Counted from the first letter of the stretch, positions 45,387 through 55,043 are shown. The stretch is DNA of 64,000 bases from an uncultured Gammaproteobacteria bacterium (GCA_958295485.1 OY282354.1:62001-126000), one strand, 5' to 3'. The notes: generated by a model not told the origin, from the sequence alone. A program made the numbers and translations.

Positions 45387-46459
45387 ATGATGAGTTCCGA
45401 CTTCTTATAGTGGAGGACGATCAACAGGAGCTTGACACCTGCAGAGACGCTGTAGACAGATACGAACACGAACATCAAAAAAGACGGGAGTTTAAACTTG
45501 TCGAATGCAAAAATGTCGAGAAAGCTTTCTCAAATCTTGATAATTCGATTGACGGTGCGATCATCGACCTGAAGCTCGGAAACCAAGGGGATGAAGGTAA
45601 TGAGGTTATTCAGAAAATCGAAAAATCACATTTCCGGATTCCGGTCATTATTCTTACCGGAACACCTGACGCTGCAGATAAGGATTTCGCGAATATAGGA
45701 ATCCTCAAAAAAGGCGACCCCGGGACAGGATACGCTGATTTGTTAGACCGTTTTTGGGATATTCATAACACCGGGCTGACTCGCATCATGGGGGGCAGAG
45801 GTGTTATTGAAAAGAACCTAGACAAGGTATTCCGGGACAACCTCCTTCCGCAGAGAGATAAATGGATAGAGTATGGAAAGAATAATTCTTCGAAAACCGA
45901 AAAAGCTCTCCTTCGTCACACGCTGAATCATCTTCTTCAGCTTCTTGATGATGAAGAAGCTCGTTGCTACCCCGAAGAAGTCTATCTGGCGCCGCCTCTT
46001 ACCGAAGAAATCCAGACCGGCAGCCTTGTGAAAAAGAAAAACGGTGACGGGTGGTTTGCTGTTATGACTCCGGCCTGTGACCTTGTTAAGAGGGGAAATA
46101 ACAAGCGGAATACTGACAGAATTCTCATTATCGAAGTTGAACCCACAGATACTTTGTTTCCGTGGTTTCAGGCTCCAAACCTAAGCAATAACAAAAAGGG
46201 AGAATTAGAAAAAGCATTCAAGAACAATAAGTCGGATTATTATCACTGGCTTCCTAAGACAGATTCCTTTGAAGGAGGTTTCCTCAACTTCAGAAAACTC
46301 GTTGCCTTGGAATTCGATGAATTCGGCAGGAAATTTAAGACGCCTCCCGAAGTACAGATCTCGCCGTCTTTCGTGAAGGATATTGTGGCGCGTTTTTCCT
46401 CATACTACGCCCGTCAGGGACAGCCGGAAATCGACTTTGACAGATTCATCAACACTTGA
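45383..46459 (+). CDS. Receiver-domain protein with unknown effector domain
   Basis: 358 residues, start ATG overlapping the ATPase stop (ATGA). The receiver domain occupies 1-115: LLIVEDD with Asp12-Asp13, phospho-acceptor Asp62 in IIDLKLG, Thr92 in LTGTP and Lys109/110. The C-terminal 230 residues (VYLAPPLTEEIQTGSLVKKK, GWFAVMTPACDLVK, ILIIEVEPTD) match no DNA-binding output domain I know. Asp62 is the natural target of His497 of the upstream ATPase. The effector could be a nuclease or a scaffold for Vsr, but this is speculation. Confidence 0.8.
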   Translation: MNDEFRLLIVEDDQQELDTCRDAVDRYEHEHQKRREFKLVECKNVEKAFSNLDNSIDGAIIDLKLGNQGDEGNEVIQKIEKSHFRIPVIILTGTPDAADKDFANIGILKKGDPGTGYADLLDRFWDIHNTGLTRIMGGRGVIEKNLDKVFRDNLLPQRDKWIEYGKNNSSKTEKALLRHTLNHLLQLLDDEEARCYPEEVYLAPPLTEEIQTGSLVKKKNGDGWFAVMTPACDLVKRGNNKRNTDRILIIEVEPTDTLFPWFQAPNLSNNKKGELEKAFKNNKSDYYHWLPKTDSFEGGFLNFRKLVALEFDEFGRKFKTPPEVQISPSFVKDIVARFSSYYARQGQPEIDFDRFINT

Positions 46460-46484
46460 ACCATGTGGGCAGGAATTTGCAGTA

Positions 46485-46907
46485 GTGGATGTTCATTCTC
46501 CCAAACAACGTAGTTTCAATATGTCCCGCATCAAGGGCAGGGATACCAGACCTGAGATGTTGATACGCAAATGGCTTTGGGCAAGTGGATACCGATACAG
46601 GTTGCACAAAAAAGATCTGCCGGGAAAACCGGATATTGTGTTCCCGGGCAGGAAAAAATTGATTTTCATCCATGGATGTTTCTGGCACAGACATGAATGT
46701 AATTATTTCCAGTGGCCGGAAACAAACAGGGATTTCTGGAAACAAAAAATTGGCGAAACCGTTAAAAGAGACCAAAGAAATTACGAGAAACTCACCTCTT
46801 CAGGCTGGGACTGCATGACCATTTGGGAATGTGAAATAACAGGCAATGAAAATAACAAACTCCGGGAAAAAGTAAAAAAATTCCTGATTGGAGAGTACAT
46901 AAAATAA
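46485..46907 (+). CDS. vsr: Vsr-type very-short-patch-repair endonuclease
   Basis: 140 residues from a GTG at 46485 so that the conserved DVHSPKQRSFNMSRIKGRDT is included; an ATG at 46521 would cut it. LPGKPDIVFPGRKKLIFIHG and CFWHRHECN carry the catalytic Asp, the zinc-binding Cys/His, as in E. coli Vsr. Vsr nicks T:G mismatches formed by deamination of 5-methylcytosine. In restriction loci Vsr-like nucleases may also act as the restriction enzyme. It is the last gene of the operon, 25 bases after the receiver gene. Confidence 0.9.
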   Translation: MDVHSPKQRSFNMSRIKGRDTRPEMLIRKWLWASGYRYRLHKKDLPGKPDIVFPGRKKLIFIHGCFWHRHECNYFQWPETNRDFWKQKIGETVKRDQRNYEKLTSSGWDCMTIWECEITGNENNKLREKVKKFLIGEYIK

Positions 46908-46987
46908 ATTGTGTAATTATTTATAATTAGCAGATAATCCGTTTGAACTCCTGACTCTCCGGTGTGGGGTCCTTGTGTAGTTATTCA

Positions 46988-48855
46988 TCACACCTGCTTT
47001 GGCGCGCCGTCGGTCTCGCCCCATACGCGGGCGATGGCTGCCTGAATCTTATCTTCCATACGCTCCGCCACTGCGCGCGCTCCGTCTATCACCTTCTGGT
47101 AGCCTTCTATCTCCGCCGCGATCTCCCGCTGTATTTCCAGTGGCGGGAGGGGCAACTTGTGGTTTGAATAGACATCATTTCGGTTGAGTCCCGGAATACC
47201 TGCGCCCCCACGCAAACTTGGTAAATCCAGAGTCTTGAGCAAGTGATAGAGATAAAAAATATCCGTGCGCTCTGGCTCAACCAGCTTCACGTAATAGGTT
47301 GTGTCAATAGGGAAGCAACTACCTCCAACATATGTTACTTCACCCGCAGATCCTTTCCTTCCGACAATAATAGCTGGTCCCTCTATAAGATATTCATTAT
47401 GGTAACCACTTATGCCATTAGACCCCATTACAGGATAAGGGCCATCTACTCGCTTCTTCTTTGGCAAACTCACACCATATTCCAGAGTGCAAACTTTCTC
47501 GAATGACATCATTTCATAGTTAGAATTTCTATCGTTACCTTTCTCCCGATACCGCTCGCCGCTCAGGTTGTATTCGCCGTTGGCGGCTATCTTCTTCTCG
47601 GCGATCAGCCCAAGTGTGGGCTGGAAGTCGTTTTCCGCGTACTTCGCCTCAGGTTCGGCTATACCAGCTTTCGGCAAGGGCTGGAACTCAGCTACGGATT
47701 TGCCGGTGCGCAGGTGGTGCAGGTATTCCGTGATTTTGGCAAGGGCGCGCGGCAAGTCGTTCTTTTCAATGGGGCGGCGTTGCGCGCCCAGGTCGTAGCC
47801 GTCGTTTTCCACCTTGAAAAAAGCGATGCGATCCGTTTGTTTCGCCAGCGATTTGTCCAGTATCAGGATGGAGGTCTTGACGCCGGAGTAGGGATTGAAC
47901 ACGCCGGCCGGCAGTGAGACCACGGCGACGAGGTAGTCGTCTACCAGCATCTTACGCAGTTGTTTATAGGCGTTCTGGCCCTGGAAGATGATGCCCTCCG
48001 GCACGATGACGCCGGCGCGTCCGGTGGGCGTCAGGTGTTCGGCCATATAATCGACGAACAGCACTTCGCTCCGTTTGGATTGAATCGAAAAGCGATTGTG
48101 CGGGCGGATGCCGCCCTTGGGCGACATGAAGGGCGGGTTGGCGAGGATGACGTCAGCGTACTCGTTCCACTTGTCTTCGCTGGTGAGGGTGTCGTACTCG
48201 AAGATATGCGGGTCGGCGAAACCGTGCAGGTACATGTTCACCAGCGACAAGCGCACCATGTCAGGCGAGATGTCGTAACCCTTGAAGTTGGCGGCCAGTT
48301 TACTACGCTCGTCAGGCGTGAGCGTGCTGTTGCCGTCCTCGTCCCGGTTCGCTTTTAGGATACGCTTGTAGGCGGAGATGAGGAAACCGGCGGTACCGCA
48401 GGCGGGGTCCAGGATGGTTTCATCCTTTTTCGGGTCGATGACAGCAACGATGAAATCGATGATGTGGCGCGGGGTGCGGAACTGTCCGGCGTCGCCCTGC
48501 GAACCAAGCACGGAAAGCAGGTATTCGAAGGCGTCGCCGAGGCGTTCGGAGTGGTCGTAGGTGAACTCGTCAATGACCTTGAGAAAGGCGCGTAGGGTTT
48601 CCGGGTCGCGGTAGGGCAGGTAGGCGTTGTTGAAGATACTGCGAAACAGCGGCGGGATGCCGGGGTTTTCGGGCATACGGGTGATAGCGTCGGCGTAGAG
48701 GCCGAGGGTTTCGTGGCCGCCCAGCCCGGCGCGTATCAGTTTGGCCCAGCCGTAGCGGGCGAACTCGCCGGCGAAGAAACTGCGCTTGCCGCCCAGTTCC
48801 TCGGCGTCGGCATCCATATCGTCCATGAACTTGTAGATGAGCGCGATGGTGATCT
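46988..48855 (-). pseudogene. hsdM: HsdM-HsdS fusion, main 3' part (5' end cut off by IS21)
   Basis: From the ATG at 48826 the frame gives 612 residues. N6-methylase motifs are DPACGTAGFLISAY and NPPF in ILANPPFMSPKG. From about residue 420, sequence of a single HsdS half follows (SLPKKKRVDGPYPVMGSNG, IVGRKGSAGEVTYVGG, KLPLPPLEIQREIAAEIEGY), so methylation and half-specificity are in one chain. The first 30 codons lie beyond the IS at 51179-51266. Without them the N-terminal helical domain is incomplete and the type I system is probably inactive, unless the IS excises. Confidence 0.88.
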
Positions 48856-48934
48856 GCTCATGTCAATACCGGTTGAAAATTCCCCAAAAGTGCCGGTTGA
48901 AAATTCCCCACCTGTGGATTAAACGAATCGTGCA

Positions 48935-49780
48935 TCAATCCCTCCCTGCGGGTTGGCGTTGGCGTGGTCTGCCGGGTTTGCGTTTGGGTTTCTCCATGCG
49001 GTCTAACGACTGGCCCTTGAGGGTATCGGGGACCAGGTTGGCGTGTTCCCGCAGTCGGTAGGAATGCCCTTCGATCTCGACGACGATGGCATGGTGCAGC
49101 AAGCGGTCCAGCAGGGCCGCAGCGACGACGTTATCGCCGAAGATAGTGCCCCAGTCCTTGAAGCCGCGATTGGAGGTGAGAACAGTGGCGCCTTTCTCGT
49201 AGCGGGCATTGACCAGTTGGAAGAACTGGTTGGCGCCACCGGGTTCGATAGGCAGGTAGCCGACTTCGTCGACGATGAGCAGGGCGACCCGGTTGATGTA
49301 GCGCAGGCGCGAGGTGAGGGACCCGGCGCGTTCGGCCTGGGTGAGCGAGGTAATGAGTTCGGTCAGGGTCGTGAAATAGACGCTCTTATGGGCCTTGACG
49401 GCGGCGACCCCCAGGGCGATGGCCAAGTGACTTTTACCGACGCCGGGCGGGCCGAGCAGGTGGACGGTCTGGCGTCGGTCGATGAAGCTGAGCTCGGCCA
49501 GGGTGAGGATGCGGTTGCGGTCGAGGCTGGGCTGGAAGCTGAAGTCGAAGGATTCCAGGGTCTTGACCTGGGTAAGGCGCGAGGTCAGCAGTTGCGTCCG
49601 GATGCGGCGTGTCTCACGCCGGGTATATTCTTCGGCGAGCAGGCAGTCCAAGGCTTCCAGGGTGGAGAGTTGCTGGCGTTCCACCTGGTCGAGTACGCTA
49701 TCGAGGACTTCCAGGGCGGCGGCCATCTTCAGGTTCACCAGGTGTTGTTTGACTGCCTCCAGGGGGCTGACGGCGTTCAT
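48935..49780 (-). CDS. istB: IS21 helper ATPase
   Basis: 281 residues, AAA+ DnaC-like. Walker A is LGPPGVGKSHLAIAL, Walker B LIVDEVGYLPI, and a sensor is TVLTSNRGFKDWG. IstB assembles on target DNA and delivers it to IstA. It starts four bases inside the istA end (ATGA), so translation is coupled. It appears intact. Confidence 0.95.
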   Translation of the reverse strand: MNAVSPLEAVKQHLVNLKMAAALEVLDSVLDQVERQQLSTLEALDCLLAEEYTRRETRRIRTQLLTSRLTQVKTLESFDFSFQPSLDRNRILTLAELSFIDRRQTVHLLGPPGVGKSHLAIALGVAAVKAHKSVYFTTLTELITSLTQAERAGSLTSRLRYINRVALLIVDEVGYLPIEPGGANQFFQLVNARYEKGATVLTSNRGFKDWGTIFGDNVVAAALLDRLLHHAIVVEIEGHSYRLREHANLVPDTLKGQSLDRMEKPKRKPGRPRQRQPAGRD

Positions 49781-51036
49781 GTGTGGGTCTCCCGGGCCTT
49801 GGCCTGGCCGATGCGCTGGTAGACACTGAGGTCGCGGGTGGCGACCACCTCACCGGGGCGGGTGAAGTAACCGGAATAGGTCGGGGGTAGCGCTGCTGGC
49901 GCTATTTTATGCGGTTGCCGGTGGCCCGGCGAAAGGCGGCGCTGGCCCCGGCCGGTGAGCCGGGGATGGCAGGCAACACAGTGACCCTGCTCGATAATCC
50001 GTATCTCGGTAGCGCTGCGTTGCACTTCTACCGGGCGCTTGCGGGTAGTATCCGGCACCGAGTACAGGTTGCCGTCGACGGACACCATACCGTCCTGGGT
50101 CACCCGGCGTTCGAATGACAGGACGTCCGGGAACGGACCGGCCGGCAAGGTTTGCAGGACCGGACGCTCCGCTTCGAAGGCGGTGTGCACCACCTGGCCG
50201 GTGGTGGCGTGGGTGCGCCGGTTCGCTATCTCATGGCGCCAGCCGTCAAACTGCCGGTTCAAGTCCTCCAGGTCGTCGAACCGGCTGGCCAGGAAGAAGT
50301 CCTGGCGCACGTAACGAAACGGACGCTCCACCTTGCCCTTGGTCTTGGCCCGGTAGGGCCGGCAGGCCTTGGGGCGAAAGCCGTAGTGAGCGGCCAGGGC
50401 CAGCAGGGTGGGATGATAGATGACCTCACCGGACTCGGACTCGCCCAGCACCGCGGTCTTCATGCGGTCATACAACAACTGGGCCGGGACCCCGCCCAAC
50501 TCGGTAAACGCCGCCTCGTGGCAGGCCATCACCACGTCCAGGGTCTGACGCCAGACAAAGCGCCCGAACAGGTAACGGGAATGGCCCAGCACCAGAGAAA
50601 ACAGCCAGACCACCCGAACCACCTCGGGGTCATGCCGGAAGCGCACCTTAAAGTGGGCAAAGTCGACTTGCCCCTGATGACCGGCAGGCGTCTCAAACCG
50701 CACCTCATAACCGGCCTCCTTCGGTGGCCGGATGGTGCGCAGGTAATCGGTCAGGATGGTGTATCCGCCCGTGTACCCCTGTGCTTGTATCTCCCGCAAA
50801 AGCCGCACACCGGATAATCCCGGATACTCGGCAAGACGGGTCTGCAGATACGCCGTGTAGGGATCCAGCCGCGAGCCTTGCGACGTTCTCGGTCTGTACA
50901 CCGGTGGTTGGATCCCCGCGGCCAAGTGACGTCTGACCGTTTTGCGGTCCAGTCCCGTTTGGCGGGCAATGGCGCTGATGGACACGCCTTGTGCATGCAG
51001 TTCGTGAAGCATGAATACTCTCTCCCAGGTAATCAC
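49777..51036 (-). CDS. istA: IS21 DDE transposase
   Basis: 419 residues from the GTG at 51036 (VITWERVFMLHELHAQG), after GGAGGG. A helix-turn-helix (ISAIARQTGLDRKTVRRHLA) is followed by the DDE core: Asp in GQVDFAHFKV, Asp in LLYDRMKTAV and Glu in KGKVERPFRYV. No stop or frameshift is seen, so the element may be active. A longer frame begins at 51126. Confidence 0.95.
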   Translation of the reverse strand: MITWERVFMLHELHAQGVSISAIARQTGLDRKTVRRHLAAGIQPPVYRPRTSQGSRLDPYTAYLQTRLAEYPGLSGVRLLREIQAQGYTGGYTILTDYLRTIRPPKEAGYEVRFETPAGHQGQVDFAHFKVRFRHDPEVVRVVWLFSLVLGHSRYLFGRFVWRQTLDVVMACHEAAFTELGGVPAQLLYDRMKTAVLGESESGEVIYHPTLLALAAHYGFRPKACRPYRAKTKGKVERPFRYVRQDFFLASRFDDLEDLNRQFDGWRHEIANRRTHATTGQVVHTAFEAERPVLQTLPAGPFPDVLSFERRVTQDGMVSVDGNLYSVPDTTRKRPVEVQRSATEIRIIEQGHCVACHPRLTGRGQRRLSPGHRQPHKIAPAALPPTYSGYFTRPGEVVATRDLSVYQRIGQAKARETHT

Positions 51037-51178
51037 CTCGGTACCCTCCGTCGGTTGAAACCAGACGGACAGCATCCTCAGTGGTGTGACATTCGGCAAG
51101 TCGCAATGACCTGCCACCATCCACAAACTGGGGAATTTTAATCCGGCATAAGTGGGGAGTTTTACACCGGCACTGACA

Positions 51179-51266
51179 GCTCAACCTGGCTCTTGGGATC
51201 AGGCACCTTGCCGACGAGAATATCGCGGGCAGTGTCAATGCGGCGTTTGGTATTGGCGTCTAGCAT
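51179..51266 (-). pseudogene. hsdM: HsdM N-terminal fragment cut off by IS21
   Basis: From the ATG at 51266 the frame reads MLDANTKRRIDTARDILVGK then VPDPKSQVE. Joined across the IS and one TSD copy it continues QITIALIYKFMDDMDADAEE, giving a normal HsdM N-terminus. It begins 13 bases after the hsdR stop. Confidence 0.9.
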
Positions 51267-51279
51267 TATCCACAACCCC

Positions 51280-53814
51280 CTAAGCGGCGAACTGGTTCAG
51301 GGAAACATAGTCCTTGATGTATTCGGGGATGATGGCGCGGTATGGCTTCGGTACCGCGTGGAAGTCGCCGGTAGAGAAGGCCGGGTTGGTGGCCAGGGCG
51401 GTGAATTCGCGGGTCTCAATGACGTTACGAACCTGATCGCTGGTGGCATAAACCTTGAAGTAGTGCTTCATGGCTGGGATGGCCTCGGCCTTGTCGGGCT
51501 TATAGTCGGCGATGAACTTGGCGAATTCCTCCTCGAGCAGTTCGTCTTTGGACTTGAAGCGCGGGATGAGGCCGAAGATTTTCTCGAGGATCTCGCGCAG
51601 GGTCAGACGGCGGTCCACCGCGGCGGCTTTGCGGAGCTTGTCGAGACTATAGTATTCCTCGGGCTTGTCGAAGACCTCCCTGTTGACGTAGTCGATGACC
51701 TTGCCCCACTCCCCGGCCTCGACGCTGGCGGCGATAAAGTTATTCTCCTTCACCGTATCCTCGAATCTCTCGAAGAACATGCGGTCGATCTTCATCCCTT
51801 CCGGGCCGATGGTCTCTTCCTTTATCGCCGACAAGATGTCGGGACCCAAATGCTCGTAGCTCCCGGAATAGTCAGCCGGGCCTAAGCTGTCGCCGTTGTC
51901 ACCGTCCTTCTTCCGGGGCTTTGGCAACGTCAGGACCTCGTCGTAGTTGTACCCGGTCTCGAAGAAATCGCAGTTGCCGAAGAAATCGAACAGCTTGAAG
52001 GCGGTTTTGTGTGATCCGGCGACCGTTTCCTTGAGGCTGTCGTCGAAAAGCTGGTCGAAAAAGTTGTGTAGACGGGTGCCGCGTCCTTTGATTTGCACGA
52101 AATCGGTGGGTGAGAAGATGGGCCGGAACATGCCGAGGTTCAAAATGTCGGTGCAGTCATAGCCGGTGGTCATCATGCCGACCGTCACGCACACGCGGGT
52201 CTTGCTCGTGCGGTAGACGTCGAGGACGTTGGCGGCGCCTGACAGGTTGTTGTTGGCGAAGTTGATAGTGAACTGCTGCGCGCCATCAACCTGTGACGTG
52301 ACCTGCACGGCGAAGTCGGACTGGTATTTTCCGGGAAACATTTTATCGGCCATCACGTTGAAAACCTGGGCAAGCCTGGCGGCGTGATTCTGGCTGACGG
52401 CGAAAATGATGGACTTGCCAATCTCGCCGCTGATCGGGTCGCGCAAGGCGTTCTCAAGGAAGGTCTTGCAGAAAAGGTGGTTGGTGGCATCGGAGAAAAA
52501 ACGTTTTTCAAACTCGCGCTGCCTGTAAGTCTCCTCGTGGTCTTCGCCCGAGGCATCGGCGAAAAAGACGACGAACCCTTCTTCGGAGAGGAGTTGGGTG
52601 GTCACTTCCGTGCGCGCATAGACTACGGTCGGGTTAATCAGGAAACCGTCCTTTACACCGTCTAACAAGGAGTAGCGAAAGGTGGGTTGTCCGCTTTCGC
52701 AACCGAAGGTGCGGTAGGTGTCCAACAACAGCCGTCGTTCGGCCTCGCGCGGGTCGCGGGCCGTAGCGCCGGTCTTGTTTGAGCCTTTAAGATAGTCGCG
52801 CGGCGTGGCGGTCAGGCCCAGCTTGTAGCCGACGAAGTACTCGAACACGGCGCGGGCGTTGCCGCCTATGGAGCGGTGCGCTTCGTCGGAAATCACCAGG
52901 TCAAAGTCCGTCGGGGAGAAAAGTCGCTGGTACTTGTTGTTGAATAACAGGGATTGAACGGTGCTCACGACGATCTCGGCGTGGCGCCAATCGTCGCGGT
53001 TCTCCTTGTAGATCACGGTCTGGTAGTCATTCGCCACCAGGGCGGTGAAGACTTTTTTTGCCTGGCCTTCTAATTCGAGGCGGTCAACCAGGAAGAGAAC
53101 TCGTCGCGCATTGCCGGTGCGCAGGAAGAGCTTGATCACCGCGGCGGAAGTGAGGGTTTTCCCGGTACCGGTGGCCATCTCCAAGAGAAAGCGGTCGTTG
53201 CCCGTTTTCACGGCTGTTTGCAGCGCGTGAATGGCGCTCACTTGGTAAGGGCGCAGGAAGCGGAGTTTGTTCGCGTCGATGAAACCGGGCCGCTCGGCTT
53301 CATTGCGCCAGGCGGCCTGCGACCGGTAGGATGGTCGTTGCGTGAGGACAATGTAATCGTCGTTGACGGTTTCCTCAACCAGCCTTGCCGGGTCGGGTAT
53401 CGTCCTTGAGTAGCCGGTGACAGAGTCGGGAGTGGGGAATGTCGTGATGACATAGGGATTGCCCCGTTCAAGGTCCCAGAAATAGTGCAAGTTGCCGTTG
53501 GAGAGGATGACGAAGCGGCAGTCCTGTGAACGGGCGTAACGGCGCGCTTGTTCCTTGCCGGCCAGCGGGTTTTTGTCCTCGGACTTGGCCTCCAGCACGA
53601 GCAGCGGGAAACCCCCGTCATCAAGCAGCAGAAAGTCCACGAACCCCCTGGCGGATTGCTCATAATCATCACCCAGACCGTCCAGTTCGGAGCGCCTGAT
53701 GGCGATGCCCGGTTCGAGGCTGATGTTGGCGGGCTTATCGCCGTCGGCGAAAAAACGCCAGCCGGCGTCCTCAAGCAGGCGGTTGATTTTGATGCGGGCG
53801 GTGGCTTCGTTCAC
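51280..53814 (-). CDS. hsdR: Type I restriction enzyme, HsdR subunit
   Basis: 844 residues. The N-terminal nuclease domain has DFLLLDDGGFPLLVLEAK (D...E-x-K), followed by the SF2 motor: Walker A MATGTGKTLTSA, DEAH ISDEAHRS, LTATP, and motif VI QIKGRGTRL. The C-terminal domain resembles EcoKI-type HsdR. The start is a GTG at 53814 without a clear ribosome binding site, and repeat copy B lies only 15 bases upstream. With hsdM broken, HsdR has no complete methylase-specificity partner. Confidence 0.93.
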   Translation of the reverse strand: MNEATARIKINRLLEDAGWRFFADGDKPANISLEPGIAIRRSELDGLGDDYEQSARGFVDFLLLDDGGFPLLVLEAKSEDKNPLAGKEQARRYARSQDCRFVILSNGNLHYFWDLERGNPYVITTFPTPDSVTGYSRTIPDPARLVEETVNDDYIVLTQRPSYRSQAAWRNEAERPGFIDANKLRFLRPYQVSAIHALQTAVKTGNDRFLLEMATGTGKTLTSAAVIKLFLRTGNARRVLFLVDRLELEGQAKKVFTALVANDYQTVIYKENRDDWRHAEIVVSTVQSLLFNNKYQRLFSPTDFDLVISDEAHRSIGGNARAVFEYFVGYKLGLTATPRDYLKGSNKTGATARDPREAERRLLLDTYRTFGCESGQPTFRYSLLDGVKDGFLINPTVVYARTEVTTQLLSEEGFVVFFADASGEDHEETYRQREFEKRFFSDATNHLFCKTFLENALRDPISGEIGKSIIFAVSQNHAARLAQVFNVMADKMFPGKYQSDFAVQVTSQVDGAQQFTINFANNNLSGAANVLDVYRTSKTRVCVTVGMMTTGYDCTDILNLGMFRPIFSPTDFVQIKGRGTRLHNFFDQLFDDSLKETVAGSHKTAFKLFDFFGNCDFFETGYNYDEVLTLPKPRKKDGDNGDSLGPADYSGSYEHLGPDILSAIKEETIGPEGMKIDRMFFERFEDTVKENNFIAASVEAGEWGKVIDYVNREVFDKPEEYYSLDKLRKAAAVDRRLTLREILEKIFGLIPRFKSKDELLEEEFAKFIADYKPDKAEAIPAMKHYFKVYATSDQVRNVIETREFTALATNPAFSTGDFHAVPKPYRAIIPEYIKDYVSLNQFAA

Positions 53815-53828
53815 GATGTAAAAATGAA

Positions 53829-53903
53829 GGGGTCAGGTCTTTGATTTATGATGGTTTTTTCCTGGCGCCAATGAGCGCTGGCATAAATCAAAGACCTGAC
53901 CCC
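53829..53903. repeat. REPIN-type palindromic repeat, copy B
   Basis: 75 bases, with arms GGGGTCAGGTCTTTGATTTA and its complement around GGTTTTTTCCTGGCGCCAAT. It lies between hsdR and phnW and provides the last four codons and the TGA of phnW on the minus strand. Confidence 0.92.
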
Positions 53904-55024
53904 GTAATTACGGTTTTTATCGCCGATACGGCGGCCTGCATCTTGTCCGGGCCGAAGTGGCCGATGCAGCCAACCCTGAAACTGTCGATGTTTGTCAGTT
54001 TGCCCGGATAGATGACGTAGCCCAACGCGTTCAGACGATCATAAAACTCTTGAAAGTTAAATGACTCCTCGCCCGGCATGAGAAAGGTAACTATGATGGG
54101 CGCCTGTAGTTCATCGGGCAGCAAGGTTTGAAAACCCAAATCACGCATGCCTGTCACGAGCGTCCGGCAATTTTCTTCATAACGTTTATAACGTCCTGAA
54201 ACGCCGCCCTCTTTTTCAAGTTCCCGCAGGGCCTGGTCCAATGCCAGCAAACAATGGGTGGGAGGGGTAAACCGCCATTGTCCGGTGTCGTTCATGTACT
54301 GCCATTGAGCATGGAGATCAAGGCTTAACGAGTGGGCATTTCCCCTGGTCCGGGGAAACGTATCCTTTTTCGCGATGACAAACCCCAGGCCCGGAACACT
54401 CTGAAGACACTTGTTGGCGGAGGCGGCGATAGCGTCAAAGGGGATATTGCCGACGCTTAAAGGCAGCGCCCCGAATGCGCTCATGGCATCAATCAGCAGC
54501 CTGCGATTGTGTCTGGCGACAATTTCCGCCACTTCTTCAACCGGGTTTAAAATCCCCGATGTGGTTTCGCAATAGACCACGGCGACATGGGTAATTGTCG
54601 CATCATCCGTCAAGGTCTGGTTCAACCTGGCGACATCCACGGGTTGATCTTCTGCCGTTTCAATGACGCTGACCTTGCGGTCGATGTATTGACAGATTTC
54701 AGTAATGCGATGACCGTAAGCGCCATTGACCAGGTTGAGTAACTTTCCTTCCCTCGGCAATTGATTGGCGATCATGGCCTCCACCGCAAAGGAGCCACTG
54801 CCCTGCAAGGGAATACACAGGTGGGTCTGTTGAGCGTCACACAGGGTCAGCAGTTCCTGACAAACCCGGCGATTCAATTCGATAAAATAATCATCCCGCG
54901 AGCCATAGTCGTGCAGCATCGCTTCTTTAACGGTGGCGGAGGTGGTTAGCGGCCCGGGTGTCAGCAGCAATGGATCATTGATTGATGAGCGCCGCGCCTT
55001 TTTTAATTTTTTATTCCTGCTCAT
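53888..55024 (-). CDS. phnW: 2-aminoethylphosphonate:pyruvate aminotransferase-like (class V)
   Basis: 378 residues from the ATG at 55024. The class V pattern is LLTPGPLTTSATVKEAMLHD, YCETTSGILNP, DAMSAFGALPL, and the PLP Lys stands in AASANKCLQSVPG. The match to PhnW is good, which would convert aminoethylphosphonate to phosphonoacetaldehyde. No phnX or phosphonate transporter is near. The last residues (GSGL) and stop come from repeat copy B, so the natural C-terminus may have been replaced. Confidence 0.88.
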   Translation of the reverse strand: MSRNKKLKKARRSSINDPLLLTPGPLTTSATVKEAMLHDYGSRDDYFIELNRRVCQELLTLCDAQQTHLCIPLQGSGSFAVEAMIANQLPREGKLLNLVNGAYGHRITEICQYIDRKVSVIETAEDQPVDVARLNQTLTDDATITHVAVVYCETTSGILNPVEEVAEIVARHNRRLLIDAMSAFGALPLSVGNIPFDAIAASANKCLQSVPGLGFVIAKKDTFPRTRGNAHSLSLDLHAQWQYMNDTGQWRFTPPTHCLLALDQALRELEKEGGVSGRYKRYEENCRTLVTGMRDLGFQTLLPDELQAPIIVTFLMPGEESFNFQEFYDRLNALGYVIYPGKLTNIDSFRVGCIGHFGPDKMQAAVSAIKTVITGSGL

Positions 55025-55043
55025 GCCTGTAGTATACAATGAA

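Larger units (their letters stand above)
48861..51178 (-). mobile_element. Complete IS21-family insertion sequence
   Basis: 2318 bp with TGTCA/TGACA ends. The left end has TGTCAATACCGGTTGAAAAT and a second CCGGTTGAAAATTCCCC 22 bases on; the right end has the mirrored CCGGCACTGACA and an inner copy near 51130-51150, the multiple terminal repeats usual in IS21. The flanks are GCTCA on both sides (48856-48860 and 51179-51183), a 5-bp target duplication. It carries istA and istB on the minus strand and is inserted in hsdM. Confidence 0.95.

Noticed and set aside
49043..49822. 259-codon frame antisense to istB
   Set aside because: Complement of the intact IS21 ATPase gene.
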